Assembly (NCBI RefSeq): GCF_025642135.1
Contig: NZ_CP106793.1
Span: 5,052,001-5,116,000 of the forward strand
Length of the DNA stretch: 64,000 nucleotides
Direction of reading: 5' to 3'
From: Streptomyces cynarae
Lineage (GTDB): Bacteria > Actinomycetota > Actinomycetes > Streptomycetales > Streptomycetaceae
In this document: positions 44,453 to 55,631 of the stretch, piece by piece
How positions within the stretch are numbered: position 1 is the stretch's first letter
Layout of the letters: the number at the start of each line of letters is the position of its first letter
Program-made: the position numbers and the translations under genes
The notes under the pieces: model-generated
The model's input: the letters and a program-made list of their open reading frames with translations, nothing else
Database searches by the model: none
What the model was told of the DNA's origin: nothing

Positions 44453-45780
44453 GCACGCACACCCCGTCCTCAGCCTCCGCGCGCGAGACAACCGAGGGCA
44501 CCGTCTACACGGTCACCGGCGGTGACTGGGACGAGGTCGTCGAGTCCGTGTCCCGTGCCGACGACGAGCGCCTGATCGTCAACATGGGCCCCCAGCACCC
44601 GTCCACGCACGGCGTGCTGAGGCTCATCCTGGAGATCGAGGGCGAGACGGTCACCGAGGCCCGCTGCGGCATCGGATACCTGCACACCGGCATCGAGAAG
44701 AACCTCGAGTACCGCACGTGGACGCAGGGCACCACGTTCGTGACGCGCATGGACTACCTGACGCCGTTCTTCAACGAGACGGCGTACTGCCTCGCCGTGG
44801 AGAAGCTCCTCGGCATCGAGGACCAGGTCCCGGACCGCGCCTCGGTCATCCGGGTGCTCCTGATGGAGCTGAACCGGCTCTCCTCCCACCTGGTGTGCAT
44901 CGCCACCGGCGGCATGGAGCTCGGCGCCACCACGATCATGATCTACGGCTTCCGTGACCGGGAGATGATCCTCGACATCTACGAGCTGATCACGGGCCTG
45001 CGGATGAACCACGCCTACATCCGGCCCGGCGGACTCGCCCAGGACCTGCCGCCGGGCGCCGTGGACCAGATCCGCGAGTTCGTGAAGAAGATGAAGAAGA
45101 ACCTCCCGGAGTACGACAAGCTCGCCACCGGGAACCCCATCTTCAAGGCCCGTATGCAGGACATCGGCTACCTGGACCTCGCGGGCTGCATGGCCCTCGG
45201 CGCCACGGGGCCGATCCTGCGCTCCGCCGGCCTGCCGCACGACCTGCGCAAGGCACAGCCCTACTGCGGCTACGAGACGTACGACTTCGACGTCCCGACC
45301 GCCGACACCTGCGACTCCTACGGCCGCTTCCTCGTCCGCCTGGAGGAGATGCGCCAGTCGGTCGGGATCATCGAGCAGTGCCTGGACCGGCTGCAGCCCG
45401 GCCCGGTCATGGTCGCCGACAAGAAGATCGCCTGGCCCGCCCAGCTCGCCCTGGGACCGGACGGGCTCGGCAACTCCCTGGACCACATCAAGAAGATCAT
45501 GGGCACCTCCATGGAGGCTCTGATCCACCACTTCAAGCTGGTGACCGAGGGCTTCCGCGTCCCGCCGGGACAGGCGTACGCGGCGGTCGAGTCGCCCAAG
45601 GGCGAACTCGGCGTGCACGCCGTCTCGGACGGCGGCACCCGCCCCTACCGGGTCCACTTCCGCGACCCGTCCTTCACCAACCTGCAGGCCATGGCGGCGA
45701 TGTGCGAGGGCGGCCAGGTCGCCGACGTCATCGTCGCCGTCGCGTCCATCGACCCCGTGATGGGAGGCGTCGACCGGTGA
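44449..45780 (+). CDS. nuoD: NADH-quinone oxidoreductase subunit D
   Basis: 443 aa from ATG 44449, overlapping nuoC by 4 nt. 49-kDa family signature [35 protein letters not shown], and the quinone-pocket tyrosine/histidine regions. It forms the quinone-binding cavity with NuoB. The stop overlaps nuoE. Confidence 0.97.
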   Translation: MSTHTPSSASARETTEGTVYTVTGGDWDEVVESVSRADDERLIVNMGPQHPSTHGVLRLILEIEGETVTEARCGIGYLHTGIEKNLEYRTWTQGTTFVTRMDYLTPFFNETAYCLAVEKLLGIEDQVPDRASVIRVLLMELNRLSSHLVCIATGGMELGATTIMIYGFRDREMILDIYELITGLRMNHAYIRPGGLAQDLPPGAVDQIREFVKKMKKNLPEYDKLATGNPIFKARMQDIGYLDLAGCMALGATGPILRSAGLPHDLRKAQPYCGYETYDFDVPTADTCDSYGRFLVRLEEMRQSVGIIEQCLDRLQPGPVMVADKKIAWPAQLALGPDGLGNSLDHIKKIMGTSMEALIHHFKLVTEGFRVPPGQAYAAVESPKGELGVHAVSDGGTRPYRVHFRDPSFTNLQAMAAMCEGGQVADVIVAVASIDPVMGGVDR

Positions 45781-46652
45781 CCACCTCTTCTTCCGAGCGG
45801 GGCGTCAGCCTGGGCATGCCCGAACTGCCCGCGCCCGACTACCCGGACGACGTGCGGGCCCGGCTGGAGCGGGACGCGCACGAGATCATCGCCCGCTACC
45901 CGGACTCCCGGTCCGCCCTTCTGCCGCTGCTGCACCTGGTGCAGTCGGAGGAGGGCCATGTCACGCGCACCGGGATGCGGTTCTGCGCCGAGGTTCTGGG
46001 TCTGACCACGGCCGAGGTCACCGCGGTCGCCACCTTCTACACCATGTACCGGCGGCGGCCCTCCGGTGACTACCAGGTGGGCGTCTGCACCAACACCCTG
46101 TGCGCCGTCATGGGCGGCGACGCCATCTTCGAGGCCCTCCAGGAGCACCTGGGCGTCGGCAACGGCGAGACCACCGACGACGGCAAGGTCACCCTGGAGC
46201 ACATCGAGTGCAACGCGGCCTGCGACTACGCACCGGTCGTGATGGTCAACTGGGAGTTCTTCGACAACCAGACCCCCGAGACCGCCCGGCGCCTCGTCGA
46301 CGACCTGCGCGCGGGACGGCAGGTCGCTCCCACCCGCGGCGCCCCCCTGTGCACCTTCAAGGAGACCGCCCGGATGCTGGCGGGCTTCCCCGACGAACGG
46401 GACGGGGCCGTCGAGGCGACCGGCAGCGCGGGTCCGGCCTCCCTGATCGGGCTGCGGCTGGCCAAGGGTGAGTCCCCCGCCGCGCGCGTGGTGCACCCGA
46501 GGGACGGCGGGCCGCACGACGAGGCCGGGGACACGGCCGTGCACCAGCCGTCGCCGTCCGAACACCTCAGCTCGCACGACGCGCCGCAGGACACATCGGC
46601 CTCCGACCCGGCACACCCGGCCGGGCCCGTAGGCGACGAGGGAGGGCAGTGA
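45777..46652 (+). CDS. nuoE: NADH-quinone oxidoreductase subunit E
   Basis: 291 aa, GTG start overlapping nuoD. Thioredoxin-like 24-kDa domain with the 2Fe-2S cluster (N1a) ligands in [13 protein letters not shown] and [17 protein letters not shown]. The last 100 or so residues are a Ser/Asp/His-rich tail beyond the ordinary NuoE length, probably disordered. Confidence 0.96.
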   Translation: MTTSSSERGVSLGMPELPAPDYPDDVRARLERDAHEIIARYPDSRSALLPLLHLVQSEEGHVTRTGMRFCAEVLGLTTAEVTAVATFYTMYRRRPSGDYQVGVCTNTLCAVMGGDAIFEALQEHLGVGNGETTDDGKVTLEHIECNAACDYAPVVMVNWEFFDNQTPETARRLVDDLRAGRQVAPTRGAPLCTFKETARMLAGFPDERDGAVEATGSAGPASLIGLRLAKGESPAARVVHPRDGGPHDEAGDTAVHQPSPSEHLSSHDAPQDTSASDPAHPAGPVGDEGGQ

Positions 46653-48037
46653 TGACCTTGGCACCCGAGAATGGGGGCACCGCCCGCCCGAGCGGATTCG
46701 AGGGTGGGGGAGAGACCAGCCCCGAGAAACTGCTCGTGCCCGTGCTGTCGGCCTTCTGGGACGAGGAGAGCTCCTGGACGCTGGACGTCTACCGCAGGCA
46801 CGACGGCTACGAGGGGCTCCGCAAGGCGCTCGCCATGTCGCCGGACGACGTGATCGCGTACGTCAAGGACTCCGGACTGCGCGGGCGCGGCGGCGCGGGA
46901 TTCCCCACGGGAATGAAGTGGCAGTTCATCCCCCAGGGCGACGGCAAGCCTCACTATCTGGTTGTCAACGCCGACGAATCGGAGCCCGGAACCTGCAAGG
47001 ACATCCCGCTCCTCTTCGCGAACCCGCACAGCCTCATCGAGGGCATCGTCATCGCGTGCTACGCCATCAGGTCGTCGCATGCCTTCATCTATCTGCGTGG
47101 TGAAGTCGTCCCCGTGCTTCGGCGGTTGCACTCGGCCGTGCGCGAGGCCTACGCGGCGGGCTACCTCGGCGAGAACATCCTGGGCAGCGGGCTCGATCTC
47201 GACGTCACCGTGCACGCGGGCGCGGGCGCGTACATCTGCGGTGAGGAGACCGCACTGCTCGACTCGCTCGAAGGCCGCCGTGGTCAACCGCGGCTCCGTC
47301 CCCCCTTCCCTGCGGTCGCGGGCCTCTACGCGTGCCCGACTGTTGTGAACAACGTCGAGTCGATCGCATCGGTTCCCGCGATCCTGAACCGGGGCAAGGA
47401 ATGGTTCCGGTCGATGGGCAGCGACAAGTCGCCCGGCTTCACGCTGTACTCCCTCAGCGGCCATGTGGCCAACCCCGGCCAGTACGAGGCCCCGCTCGGC
47501 ATCACGTTGCGGCAGCTCCTCGACATGAGCGGCGGCATGCGGCCCGGCCACCGGCTGAAGTTCTGGACGCCGGGCGGCTCGTCCACGCCGATGTTCACCG
47601 AGGAGCACCTCGACGTCGCGCTGGACTACGAGGGCGTGGGCGCCGCCGGGTCCATGCTCGGCACCAAGGCCCTGCAGTGCTTCGACGAGACGACCTGCGT
47701 CGTGCGGGCCGTCACCCGCTGGACCGAGTTCTACGCCCACGAGTCCTGCGGCAAGTGCACGCCCTGCCGGGAAGGCACGTACTGGCTCGTGCAGCTGCTG
47801 CGGGACATCGAGGCAGGCAAGGGCGTCATGTCCGACCTCGACAAGCTCGCCGACATCGCCGACAACATCAACGGCAAGTCCTTCTGCGCCCTCGGCGACG
47901 GCGCCGCCTCGCCGATCTTCTCCTCCCTCAAGTACTTCCGCGAGGAGTACGAGGACCACATCACGGGCCGGGGCTGCCCCTTCGACCCGGCCAAGTCCAC
48001 GGCCTGGGCGGACAAGCCCGCGGAGGTGAACGCATGA
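46652..48037 (+). CDS. nuoF: NADH-quinone oxidoreductase subunit F (NADH-binding)
   Basis: 461 aa from ATG 46652 (GGAGGG ribosome-binding site at 5 nt; the GTG three bases earlier is an alternative). [13 protein letters not shown] binds [16 protein letters not shown] contacts FMN, and [16 protein letters not shown] plus a distal Cys bind the N3 4Fe-4S cluster. Residues about 7-21 ([16 protein letters not shown]) are encoded by a copy of the dispersed palindromic repeat at 46671-46712, an unusual insertion at the N-terminus of this conserved subunit. Confidence 0.97.
   Translation: MTLAPENGGTARPSGFEGGGETSPEKLLVPVLSAFWDEESSWTLDVYRRHDGYEGLRKALAMSPDDVIAYVKDSGLRGRGGAGFPTGMKWQFIPQGDGKPHYLVVNADESEPGTCKDIPLLFANPHSLIEGIVIACYAIRSSHAFIYLRGEVVPVLRRLHSAVREAYAAGYLGENILGSGLDLDVTVHAGAGAYICGEETALLDSLEGRRGQPRLRPPFPAVAGLYACPTVVNNVESIASVPAILNRGKEWFRSMGSDKSPGFTLYSLSGHVANPGQYEAPLGITLRQLLDMSGGMRPGHRLKFWTPGGSSTPMFTEEHLDVALDYEGVGAAGSMLGTKALQCFDETTCVVRAVTRWTEFYAHESCGKCTPCREGTYWLVQLLRDIEAGKGVMSDLDKLADIADNINGKSFCALGDGAASPIFSSLKYFREEYEDHITGRGCPFDPAKSTAWADKPAEVNA
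46671..46712. repeat. Dispersed palindromic repeat, copy inside the start of nuoF
   Basis: GCACCCGAGAATGGGGGCAC followed by CGCCCGCCCGAGCGGATTCG and AGGGTGGGGGAGA. It closely follows the reverse complement of the copy at 17771-17811 and is in frame. Confidence 0.7.
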
Positions 48038-50537
48038 CTGTGACCACCAGCGCTCCCTCAGGTGGGGGAGAGGCGGCGGTCCCGCCGGAGGACCTCGTCA
48101 CGCTGACGATCGACGGCGTCGAGATCAGCGTGCCCAAGGGCACCCTGGTGATCCGCGCCGCCGAACAGCTCGGCATCGAGATCCCCCGCTTCTGCGACCA
48201 CCCCCTGCTCGACCCGGCCGGCGCCTGCCGCCAGTGCATCGTCGAGGTCGAGGGCCAGCGCAAGCCCATGGCGTCCTGCACGATCACGTGTACGGACGGG
48301 ATGGTCGTGAAGACGCACCTCACCTCGCCCGTCGCCGAGAAGGCCCAGAAGGGTGTGATGGAGCTCCTGCTCATCAACCACCCGCTGGACTGCCCCGTCT
48401 GCGACAAGGGCGGCGAGTGCCCGCTGCAGAACCAGGCGATGTCGCACGGCAACGCCGAGTCCCGGTTCGACGGGAAGAAGCGGACGTACGAGAAGCCGGT
48501 CCCGATCTCCACGCAGGTGCTGCTCGACCGTGAGCGGTGCGTGCTGTGCGCCCGCTGCACCCGGTTCTCCAACCAGATCGCGGGCGACCCGATGATCGAG
48601 CTCCTGGAGCGGGGCGCCCTGCAGCAGGTCGGCACCGGAGAGGGCGACCCCTTCGAGTCGTACTTCTCCGGGAACACCATCCAGATCTGCCCGGTCGGTG
48701 CGCTGACCTCGGCGGCGTACCGCTTCCGCTCCCGCCCCTTCGACCTGGTCTCGTCCCCCTCGGTCTGCGAGCACTGCTCCGGCGGCTGCGCCACCCGCAC
48801 CGACCACCGGCGCGGCAAGGTCATGCGGCGCCTGGCCGCCTACGACCCCGAGGTCAACGAGGAGTGGATCTGCGACAAGGGGCGCTTCGCGTTCCGGTAC
48901 GCGCAGATGAAGGACCGGCTCGATGTGCCGCTGGTGCGGCGGGAGAGCGGTGAGCTGGAGCCCGCGTCCTGGCCCGAGGCGCTCGACATCGCGGCCCGGG
49001 GGCTGCTCGCCGCGCGGGGGCGGGCCGGGGTGCTCACCGGCGGCCGGCTCACCGTGGAGGACGCCTACGCGTACAGCAAGTTCGCGCGCGTGGCGCTCGA
49101 CACGAACGACATCGACTTCCGCGCGCGCGTGCACAGCGGCGAGGAGGCCGACTTCCTGGCCGCCCGGATCGCCGGACGCGGCCGCGACCTCGACGGTACG
49201 GGCGTCACGTTCACCTTCCTCGAGAAGGCGCCCGCCGTCCTGCTCGTCGGGTTCGAGTCCGAGGAGGAGGCGCCCGGCGTCTTCCTGAGGCTGCGCAAGG
49301 CCTGGCGGGGGCACGGCCAGCAGGTGTTCGCTCTCGCCACGCATGCCACCCGGGGCCTGGAGAAGGCCGGCGGCACCCTGCTGCCCGCCGCGCCCGGGAC
49401 CGAGACCGAGTGGCTGGACGCGCTGGCCGGGCGGGTCGGCCTGGAGGAGGACGGCGTACGGGCCGCGGAGGCGCTGCGCACCGAGGGCGCCGTGATCGTC
49501 GTCGGTGAACGCCTCGCCGCCGTTGAGGGCGGCCTCACCGCCGCCGTCCGCACCGCGGCCGCCACCGGGGCCCGGCTGGCGTGGATCCCGCGCCGGGCCG
49601 GAGAACGGGGCGCGGTCGAGGTGGGCGCGCTGCCCTCGCTGCTGCCGGGCGGGCGTCCGGCCACCGATCCGCGCGCGCGGGAGGAGGTCGCCGCCGCCTG
49701 GGGCCTTGCCGACCTCCCGCACCGCTACGGCCGGGACACGGGCCAGATCGTCGAGGCCGCGGCCACCGGCGAACTGCGCGCCCTGGTCGTGGCCGGCGTC
49801 GAGGTCGCCGACCTGCCGGATCCGGCACGCGCGCGTGAAGCACTGTCCGAGGTGGACTTCCTGGTCTCCCTGGAACTGCGGCCCAGCGAGGTCACCGAGC
49901 GCGCGGACGTGGTGCTGCCGGTCGCGGCGGCCGCCGAGAAGGCCGGCACCTTCCTCAACTGGGAGGGCAGGGCCCGCTTCTTCGAGGCCGCGCTGAAGCC
50001 CGACCAGATGACCCGCCCGCTGATGCCGACCGACGCGCGCGTGCTGCAGATGCTCGCCGACGCGATGGACGTGCACCTGGGGCTGCCCGATGTGCGCACG
50101 ATCCGCGTGGAGCTGGACCGCCTCGGCGCCTGGGACGGTCCGCGGGCCGCCAACCCCTGGAGATCGGCGGACAGCTTCCCCGCCCGGCCGCCGGGGAGGC
50201 CGTGCTCGCCGGCCACCGGCTGCTGCTCGACCAGGGCCGCCTCCAGGACGGCGACGAGGCGCTCGCCGGCACCCGGCACGCGGCACGCGCGCGTGTGTCC
50301 GCCGCCACCGCCGCCGAGGCGGGCGTCGAGGACGGCGACCTGCTGGCCGTGCGCGGCCCGTCCGGGACCGTCGAACTCCCGCTGCAGATCACCGAGATGC
50401 CCGACCGCGTCGTCTGGCTCCCGATGAACTCCACGGGTGGCGGCGTCCCCTCCGACACCGGGGCGCAGCCCGGCACCCTCGTCCGCATCGGCCCGGCGAC
50501 GCCCGCCGCCGAAGCCCCCAAGGAGGTGGAGGCATGA
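48034..50537 (+). pseudogene. nuoG: NADH-quinone oxidoreductase subunit G, frame broken by one apparent 1-base deletion
   Basis: ATG 48034 overlaps nuoF by 4 nt. The N-terminal ferredoxin domain binds 2Fe-2S and 4Fe-4S ([64 protein letters not shown]). A molybdopterin-oxidoreductase-like domain follows. At about 50189, in GCCCGGCCGCCGGGG, the frame changes; one added base gives [28 protein letters not shown]... to the stop at 50537, which overlaps nuoH exactly as in an intact operon. The restored length is 834 aa. Because complex I needs NuoG, sequencing error is more likely than true loss. Confidence 0.92.
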
Positions 50538-51898
50538 GCCCGTACCTCGCCGCTGAAGACCTCTCGATGTTCGGCCACGACCCCTGGTGGCTGGTCGTCA
50601 TCAAGGCGGTGTTCTGCTTCGCCTTCCTGATGGTGACCGTGCTGTTCTCCATCGTCTGGGAGCGCAAGGTCGTCGCCTGGATGCAGTTGCGCATCGGCCC
50701 CAACCGGCACGGTCCCTGGGGCATGCTCCAGTCGCTCGCCGACGGCGTGAAGCTGATGCTGAAGGAAGACCTCATCGTCAAGCGCGCGGACAAGGTGGTC
50801 TACATCCTCGCGCCGATCGTCGCGGCCATCCCGGCCTTCATGGCGATCGCGGTGATCCCCTTCGGGCCCGCCGGCAACGAGATCTCGATCTTCGGGCACC
50901 GCACCACGATGCAGCTCACCGACCTGCCGATCGCGATGCTCTACATCCTCGCGGTCGCCTCGGTCGGCATCTACGGCATCGTGCTGGCGGGCTGGAGCTC
51001 CGGCTCCACCTATCCGCTCCTCGGCGGCCTGCGCTCCTGCGCGCAGATGATCTCCTACGAGATCGCCATGGGTGCCGCCTTCGCCTCCGTGTTCCTCTAC
51101 TCGGGATCGATGTCCACGTCGAGGATCGTCGAGGCGCAGCACGACCGCTGGTACATCCTGCTGCTGCCGGTGTCGTTCATCATCTACATCGTCACGATGG
51201 TCGGTGAGACCAACCGCGCCCCCTTCGACATGCCGGAGTCCGAGGGCGACCTGGTCGGCGGCTTCAACACCGAGTACTCGTCGATCAAGTTCGCGATGTT
51301 CATGCTCGCCGAGTACGTCAACATGGTGACGGTCTCGGCCGTGTCCACCACCCTCTTCCTGGGCGGCTGGCGCGCCCCGTGGCCGATCAGCACGGTCTGG
51401 GAGGGCGCGAACCACGGCTGGTGGCCGCTGCTCTGGTTCGTGATCAAGGTCCAGCTGCTGCTGTTCTTCTTCATCTGGCTGCGCGGCACGCTCCCCCGCG
51501 TCCGCTACGACCAGCTGATGAAGCTCGGCTGGAAGGTCCTCATCCCGGTCTCCGTGGTCTGGCTGATGCTCGTCGCGACCGTACGGGCGCTTCGCAACGA
51601 GAACTACGGTTTCGCCGATATCGCGCTGTACGTCGCGGGCGGAGTCCTCGCACTGCTCCTGGTGTCGTTCGTCATCGACATGTTCCGCGCGAAGGCCAAG
51701 GAGGCCGAGCGGCCCGCCGAGGAGCCCGCCGCCTTCGACCCGATGGCCGGCGGATTCCCCGTGCCGCCGCTGCCGGGACAGACGCTGCCACCGGTGCCCA
51801 GGCGCCGCTCGCGCCGGGAGCGGGAGCTGATTGTCAGTGGTGGACCGGACACTGTGAGTGACGGATCTTCGGATGGAAAGGAGGCGTCCGATGGCTGA
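50534..51898 (+). CDS. nuoH: NADH-quinone oxidoreductase subunit H
   Basis: 454 aa from ATG 50534. ND1 homologue with eight or so helices and the quinone-site signatures [22 protein letters not shown] and [33 protein letters not shown]. The C-terminal tail (about 60 residues, Pro- and Arg-rich) is longer than in E. coli, as in other actinobacteria. It overlaps nuoI by 8 nt. Confidence 0.97.
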   Translation: MSPYLAAEDLSMFGHDPWWLVVIKAVFCFAFLMVTVLFSIVWERKVVAWMQLRIGPNRHGPWGMLQSLADGVKLMLKEDLIVKRADKVVYILAPIVAAIPAFMAIAVIPFGPAGNEISIFGHRTTMQLTDLPIAMLYILAVASVGIYGIVLAGWSSGSTYPLLGGLRSCAQMISYEIAMGAAFASVFLYSGSMSTSRIVEAQHDRWYILLLPVSFIIYIVTMVGETNRAPFDMPESEGDLVGGFNTEYSSIKFAMFMLAEYVNMVTVSAVSTTLFLGGWRAPWPISTVWEGANHGWWPLLWFVIKVQLLLFFFIWLRGTLPRVRYDQLMKLGWKVLIPVSVVWLMLVATVRALRNENYGFADIALYVAGGVLALLLVSFVIDMFRAKAKEAERPAEEPAAFDPMAGGFPVPPLPGQTLPPVPRRRSRRERELIVSGGPDTVSDGSSDGKEASDG

Positions 51899-52532
51899 CG
51901 AGCCCAAGGACACCAAGCCGGGTTTCCAGAACCCGGTGGCCGGCTTCGGCGTGACCTTCAAGGCCATGTTCAAGAAGCGGCTCACCGAGCAGTACCCGGA
52001 GCAGAAGAAGACCACGGCTCCGCGGTTCCACGGCCGGCACCAGCTCAACCGCCATCCGGACGGCCTGGAGAAGTGCGTCGGCTGCGAACTGTGCGCCTGG
52101 GCGTGTCCCGCCGACGCGATCTACGTCGAGGGCACGGACAACACGGACGAGGAGCGCTACTCCCCGGGTGAGCGGTACGGGCGGGTCTACCAGATCAACT
52201 ACGCCCGCTGCATCCTGTGCGGCCTGTGCATCGAGGCCTGCCCCACGCGCGCGCTGACGATGACCAACGAGTTCGAGCTGGCCGACTCCAGCCGCGCCAA
52301 CCTCATCTACACCAAGGAGCAACTGCTCGCCGGCCTCGAAGAGGGCATGGTCGACACGCCCCACGCCATCTACCCGGGGATGGACGAGCAGGACTACTAC
52401 CGGGGCCTGGTGACGGAGGCCGCGCCCGGCACCGTGCGCCAGGTCGCCGTCTCGAAGGGCGAGGTCCCGCAGGAGGCCGCCTCCACCTTCGGCGAGGGCG
52501 AGCCGGCGTCGAAGAAGGTGATCGGCGGATGA
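51891..52532 (+). CDS. nuoI: NADH-quinone oxidoreductase subunit I
   Basis: 213 aa from ATG 51891, chosen over an earlier in-frame codon because AAAGGAGG precedes it. Two ferredoxin-type 4Fe-4S motifs, [12 protein letters not shown] and [12 protein letters not shown], hold clusters N6a and N6b, which pass electrons to NuoB. The stop overlaps nuoJ by 4 nt. Confidence 0.97.
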   Translation: MADEPKDTKPGFQNPVAGFGVTFKAMFKKRLTEQYPEQKKTTAPRFHGRHQLNRHPDGLEKCVGCELCAWACPADAIYVEGTDNTDEERYSPGERYGRVYQINYARCILCGLCIEACPTRALTMTNEFELADSSRANLIYTKEQLLAGLEEGMVDTPHAIYPGMDEQDYYRGLVTEAAPGTVRQVAVSKGEVPQEAASTFGEGEPASKKVIGG

Positions 52533-53368
52533 CTGATCTCGCGGCCTACTCCACCTCCACCGGAGAGGCCTTCCAGTTCTGGGTCCTCGGCACCGTCGCG
52601 GTGCTCGGCGCCCTCGGCACCGTCTTCATGAAGAAGGCCGTGCACAGCGCGTTGTGCCTCGCGGGCACCATGATCGTCCTGGCGGTGTTCTACCTCGCCA
52701 ACGGTGCCTATTTCCTGGGGATCGTGCAGATCGTCGTCTACACCGGCGCGATCATGATGCTGTTCCTGTTCGTGGTGATGCTGGTCGGCGTCACCGCGGC
52801 GGACTCCCTGAAGGAGACCATCAAGGGGCAGCGCTGGCTGGCCCTCCTGTGCGGGCTCGGCTTCGGCATCCTGCTGTTCGCGGGCATCGCCAACGCGTCC
52901 CTGAAGGACTTCACCGGCACCGGCAGGGCGAACGCGGGCGGCAATGTGGAGGGTCTGGCGGCCCTCATCTTCACCAAGTACGTGTTCGCGTTCGAAATCA
53001 CCGGCGCCCTGCTCATCACGGCCGCCGTCGGCGCCATGGTGCTCACCCACCGCGAGCGCACCGAGCGCGCACGCACCCAGCGCGAACTCTCCGAGCAGCG
53101 GGTACGGGAGGGCAAGCACGTTCCGCCGCTGCCGGCACCCGGCGTCTACGCCCGGCACAACGCGGTGGACATCGCGGGCCTCCTGCCGGACGGCACCCCG
53201 TCGGAGCTGACCGTCAACAAGACGCTGCGAGCCCGCGGCCAGATCCGCGACGTGTCCGACGAGGCGATCAGCGATCTCAAGGCGCTGGAGCAGCACGCCG
53301 CCGAGCGCCTGGAGCGCACCGAGGAGAAGCGGCCGGCGCTCAAGAGGACCGAGGAGGCGTCGAAGTGA
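52529..53368 (+). CDS. nuoJ: NADH-quinone oxidoreductase subunit J
   Basis: 279 aa. Five hydrophobic helices in the first 175 residues ([28 protein letters not shown]... [26 protein letters not shown]), the ND6 pattern with its pi-bulge helix. The C-terminal 100 residues are charged and extend beyond E. coli NuoJ. The stop overlaps nuoK. Confidence 0.95.
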   Translation: MTDLAAYSTSTGEAFQFWVLGTVAVLGALGTVFMKKAVHSALCLAGTMIVLAVFYLANGAYFLGIVQIVVYTGAIMMLFLFVVMLVGVTAADSLKETIKGQRWLALLCGLGFGILLFAGIANASLKDFTGTGRANAGGNVEGLAALIFTKYVFAFEITGALLITAAVGAMVLTHRERTERARTQRELSEQRVREGKHVPPLPAPGVYARHNAVDIAGLLPDGTPSELTVNKTLRARGQIRDVSDEAISDLKALEQHAAERLERTEEKRPALKRTEEASK

Positions 53369-53664
53369 ACCCGGTCAACTACCTGTATCTCGCGGCGCTG
53401 TTGTTCACGATCGGTGCCACCGGCGTACTGATCCGGCGCAACGCGATCGTGGTGTTCATGTGTATCGAGCTGATGCTCAACGCGTGCAACCTCGCGTTCG
53501 TCACCTTCTCCCGGATGCACGGCAATCTCGACGGCCAGATCATCGCCTTCTTCACGATGGTCGTCGCCGCCGCGGAGGTCGTCGTCGGGCTCGCGATCAT
53601 CGTGTCGCTGTTCCGTACCCGCCATTCGGCCTCGGTCGACGACGCCAGCCTGATGAAGCTGTAA
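53365..53664 (+). CDS. nuoK: NADH-quinone oxidoreductase subunit K
   Basis: 99 aa, GTG start. Three helices with the conserved membrane Glu residues in [17 protein letters not shown] and [18 protein letters not shown], part of the proton path. ND4L homologue. nuoL follows at 15 nt. Confidence 0.96.
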   Translation: MNPVNYLYLAALLFTIGATGVLIRRNAIVVFMCIELMLNACNLAFVTFSRMHGNLDGQIIAFFTMVVAAAEVVVGLAIIVSLFRTRHSASVDDASLMKL

Positions 53665-53679
53665 GGGGTCGGGAGAATC

Positions 53680-55626
53680 GTGGAGAACCTGATTGCGCTG
53701 CTGATCGCGGCGCCCCTGCTCGGAGCGGCCGTGCTGCTGTGCGGCGGCAGAAGGCTGGACGCGGTAGGCCACTGGCTCGGCACGGTGCTCGCCGCCGCCT
53801 CCTTCGTGTTCGGTGCCGTCCTCTTCACCGACATGCTGGGGAAGGCCGCCGACCACCGGACCATCACCCAGCACCTGTTCAGCTGGGTCCCGGTGGGCGG
53901 CTTCCAGGCCGACGTCACCTTCCGCCTCGACCAGCTGTCGATGACGTTCGTCCTGCTGATCACCGGAGTCGGCTCCCTCATCCACCTGTACTCGGTCGGG
54001 TACATGGAGCACGACGAGCGCAGGCGCCGCTTCTTCGGCTATCTGAACCTCTTCCTCGCGGCGATGCTGCTGCTCGTCCTCGCCGACAACTACCTGCTGC
54101 TGTACGTCGGCTGGGAGGGCGTCGGTCTCGCCTCCTACCTGCTGATCGGCTTCTGGCAGCACAAGCCCAGCGCGGCGACCGCGGCGAAGAAGGCGTTCAT
54201 CGTCAACCGCGTCGGCGACATGGGCCTGTCGATCGCCATCATGCTGATGTTCACCACGTTCGGGACCTTCGCCTTCGGCCCGGTCCTCGGCCACGTCGGG
54301 GACACGTCCGAGGGCAAGCTCACCGCGATCGGCCTGATGCTGCTGCTCGCCGCCTGCGGCAAGTCGGCCCAGGTGCCGTTGCAGTCCTGGCTCGGTGACG
54401 CGATGGAGGGCCCGACCCCGGTCTCGGCCCTGATCCACGCCGCGACCATGGTGACCGCGGGCGTGTACCTGATCGTCCGCTCCGGAGCGATCTTCAACGC
54501 GGCGCCCGACGCCCAGCTGGCCGTCACCGTCGTCGGTGCCGTCACGCTCCTGTTCGGTGCGATCGTCGGTTGCGCGAAGGACGACATCAAGAAGGCGCTG
54601 GCCGGTTCGACCATGTCGCAGATCGGCTACATGGTGCTCGCCGCGGGCCTCGGCCCCATCGGCTACGTCTTCGCGATCATGCACCTGGTCACGCACGGTT
54701 TCTTCAAGGCCGGACTGTTCCTCGGCGCCGGCTCGGTCATGCACGGCATGAACGACGAGGTCGACATGCGCCGGTACGGCGGCCTCAGGAAGTACATGCC
54801 GGTCACCTTCGTCACCTTCGGTCTGGGCTACCTCGCGATCATCGGTTTCCCGGGCCTGTCCGGCTTCTTCTCCAAGGACAAGATCATCGAGGCGGCCTTC
54901 GCCAAGGGCGGCACCGAGGGCTGGATCCTCGGCGGCGCGGCCCTGCTGGGCGCGGCCATCACGGCGTTCTACATGACGCGGGTGATGCTGATGACGTTCT
55001 TCGGCGAGGAGCGGTGGCGCCACCGGCCGACCCCCTCCCCGGCCGAGCCCAGCGTGGAACCGGCGGCCGAGGAGCGCGGCGAGCACGCCGAACCGCATCC
55101 GCACGAATCGCCGGGCGTCATGACGATCCCCATGATCGTGCTGGCGGTCGGATCCGTCTTCGGCGGCGCGTTCTTCAGCATCGGCGACCGCTTCCTGCAC
55201 TGGCTCGAGCCGGTCACCGGGCACAGTGAGGGGCATTCGCCGGTCAGCGCCTGGACGGTCACCGGAGCGACCATGGTGTGCCTGGTCATCGGCGTGGCCA
55301 TCGCCTGGGCGCAGTACGGCCGCAAGCCCGTTCCGGCCGTCGCCCCGCGCGGCTCCCTGCTCACCCGGGCCGCCCGGCGCGACCTGCTCCAGGACGACTT
55401 CAACCACGTCGTCCTCGTCCGGGGCGGGGAACACCTCACGCGCTCCCTGGTGTACGTGGACCACACCCTGGTCGACGGCGTCGTCAACGGCACGGCGGCC
55501 TCGGTCGGCGGCCTGTCCGGCCGGCTCCGCCGACTGCAGAACGGCTACGCACGGTCGTACGCCGTCTCGATGTTCGGCGGTGCGGCGGTGCTCGTCGCCC
55601 TGACCCTGCTGATGAGGGCGGTCTGA
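53680..55626 (+). CDS. nuoL: NADH-quinone oxidoreductase subunit L
   Basis: 648 aa, GTG start behind GGGAGA. Antiporter-like subunit: the conserved Glu region [35 protein letters not shown], and the Lys/His helices around [23 protein letters not shown]. The C-terminus includes a lateral helix and final anchor. A His/Glu/Pro-rich loop (about 445-475) is a local expansion. nuoM starts 5 nt after the stop. Confidence 0.96.
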   Translation: MENLIALLIAAPLLGAAVLLCGGRRLDAVGHWLGTVLAAASFVFGAVLFTDMLGKAADHRTITQHLFSWVPVGGFQADVTFRLDQLSMTFVLLITGVGSLIHLYSVGYMEHDERRRRFFGYLNLFLAAMLLLVLADNYLLLYVGWEGVGLASYLLIGFWQHKPSAATAAKKAFIVNRVGDMGLSIAIMLMFTTFGTFAFGPVLGHVGDTSEGKLTAIGLMLLLAACGKSAQVPLQSWLGDAMEGPTPVSALIHAATMVTAGVYLIVRSGAIFNAAPDAQLAVTVVGAVTLLFGAIVGCAKDDIKKALAGSTMSQIGYMVLAAGLGPIGYVFAIMHLVTHGFFKAGLFLGAGSVMHGMNDEVDMRRYGGLRKYMPVTFVTFGLGYLAIIGFPGLSGFFSKDKIIEAAFAKGGTEGWILGGAALLGAAITAFYMTRVMLMTFFGEERWRHRPTPSPAEPSVEPAAEERGEHAEPHPHESPGVMTIPMIVLAVGSVFGGAFFSIGDRFLHWLEPVTGHSEGHSPVSAWTVTGATMVCLVIGVAIAWAQYGRKPVPAVAPRGSLLTRAARRDLLQDDFNHVVLVRGGEHLTRSLVYVDHTLVDGVVNGTAASVGGLSGRLRRLQNGYARSYAVSMFGGAAVLVALTLLMRAV

Positions 55627-55631
55627 TAGCG

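Noticed and set aside
48055..48072. Repeat remnant at the start of nuoG (CCTCAGGTGGGGGAGAGG)
   Set aside because: Resembles one end of the palindromic repeat but is too short to assign with confidence.
50165..50200. Programmed ribosomal frameshift in nuoG
   Set aside because: No slippery heptamer, and the same one-base loss appears in five unrelated genes; a consensus error explains all of them.
48058..50286. 742-codon open frame opposite nuoG
   Set aside because: Shadow of nuoG; no motifs.
53146..55464. 772-codon open frame opposite nuoJ, nuoK and nuoL
   Set aside because: Antisense shadow of conserved nuo genes, with low-complexity charged sequence and no domain.
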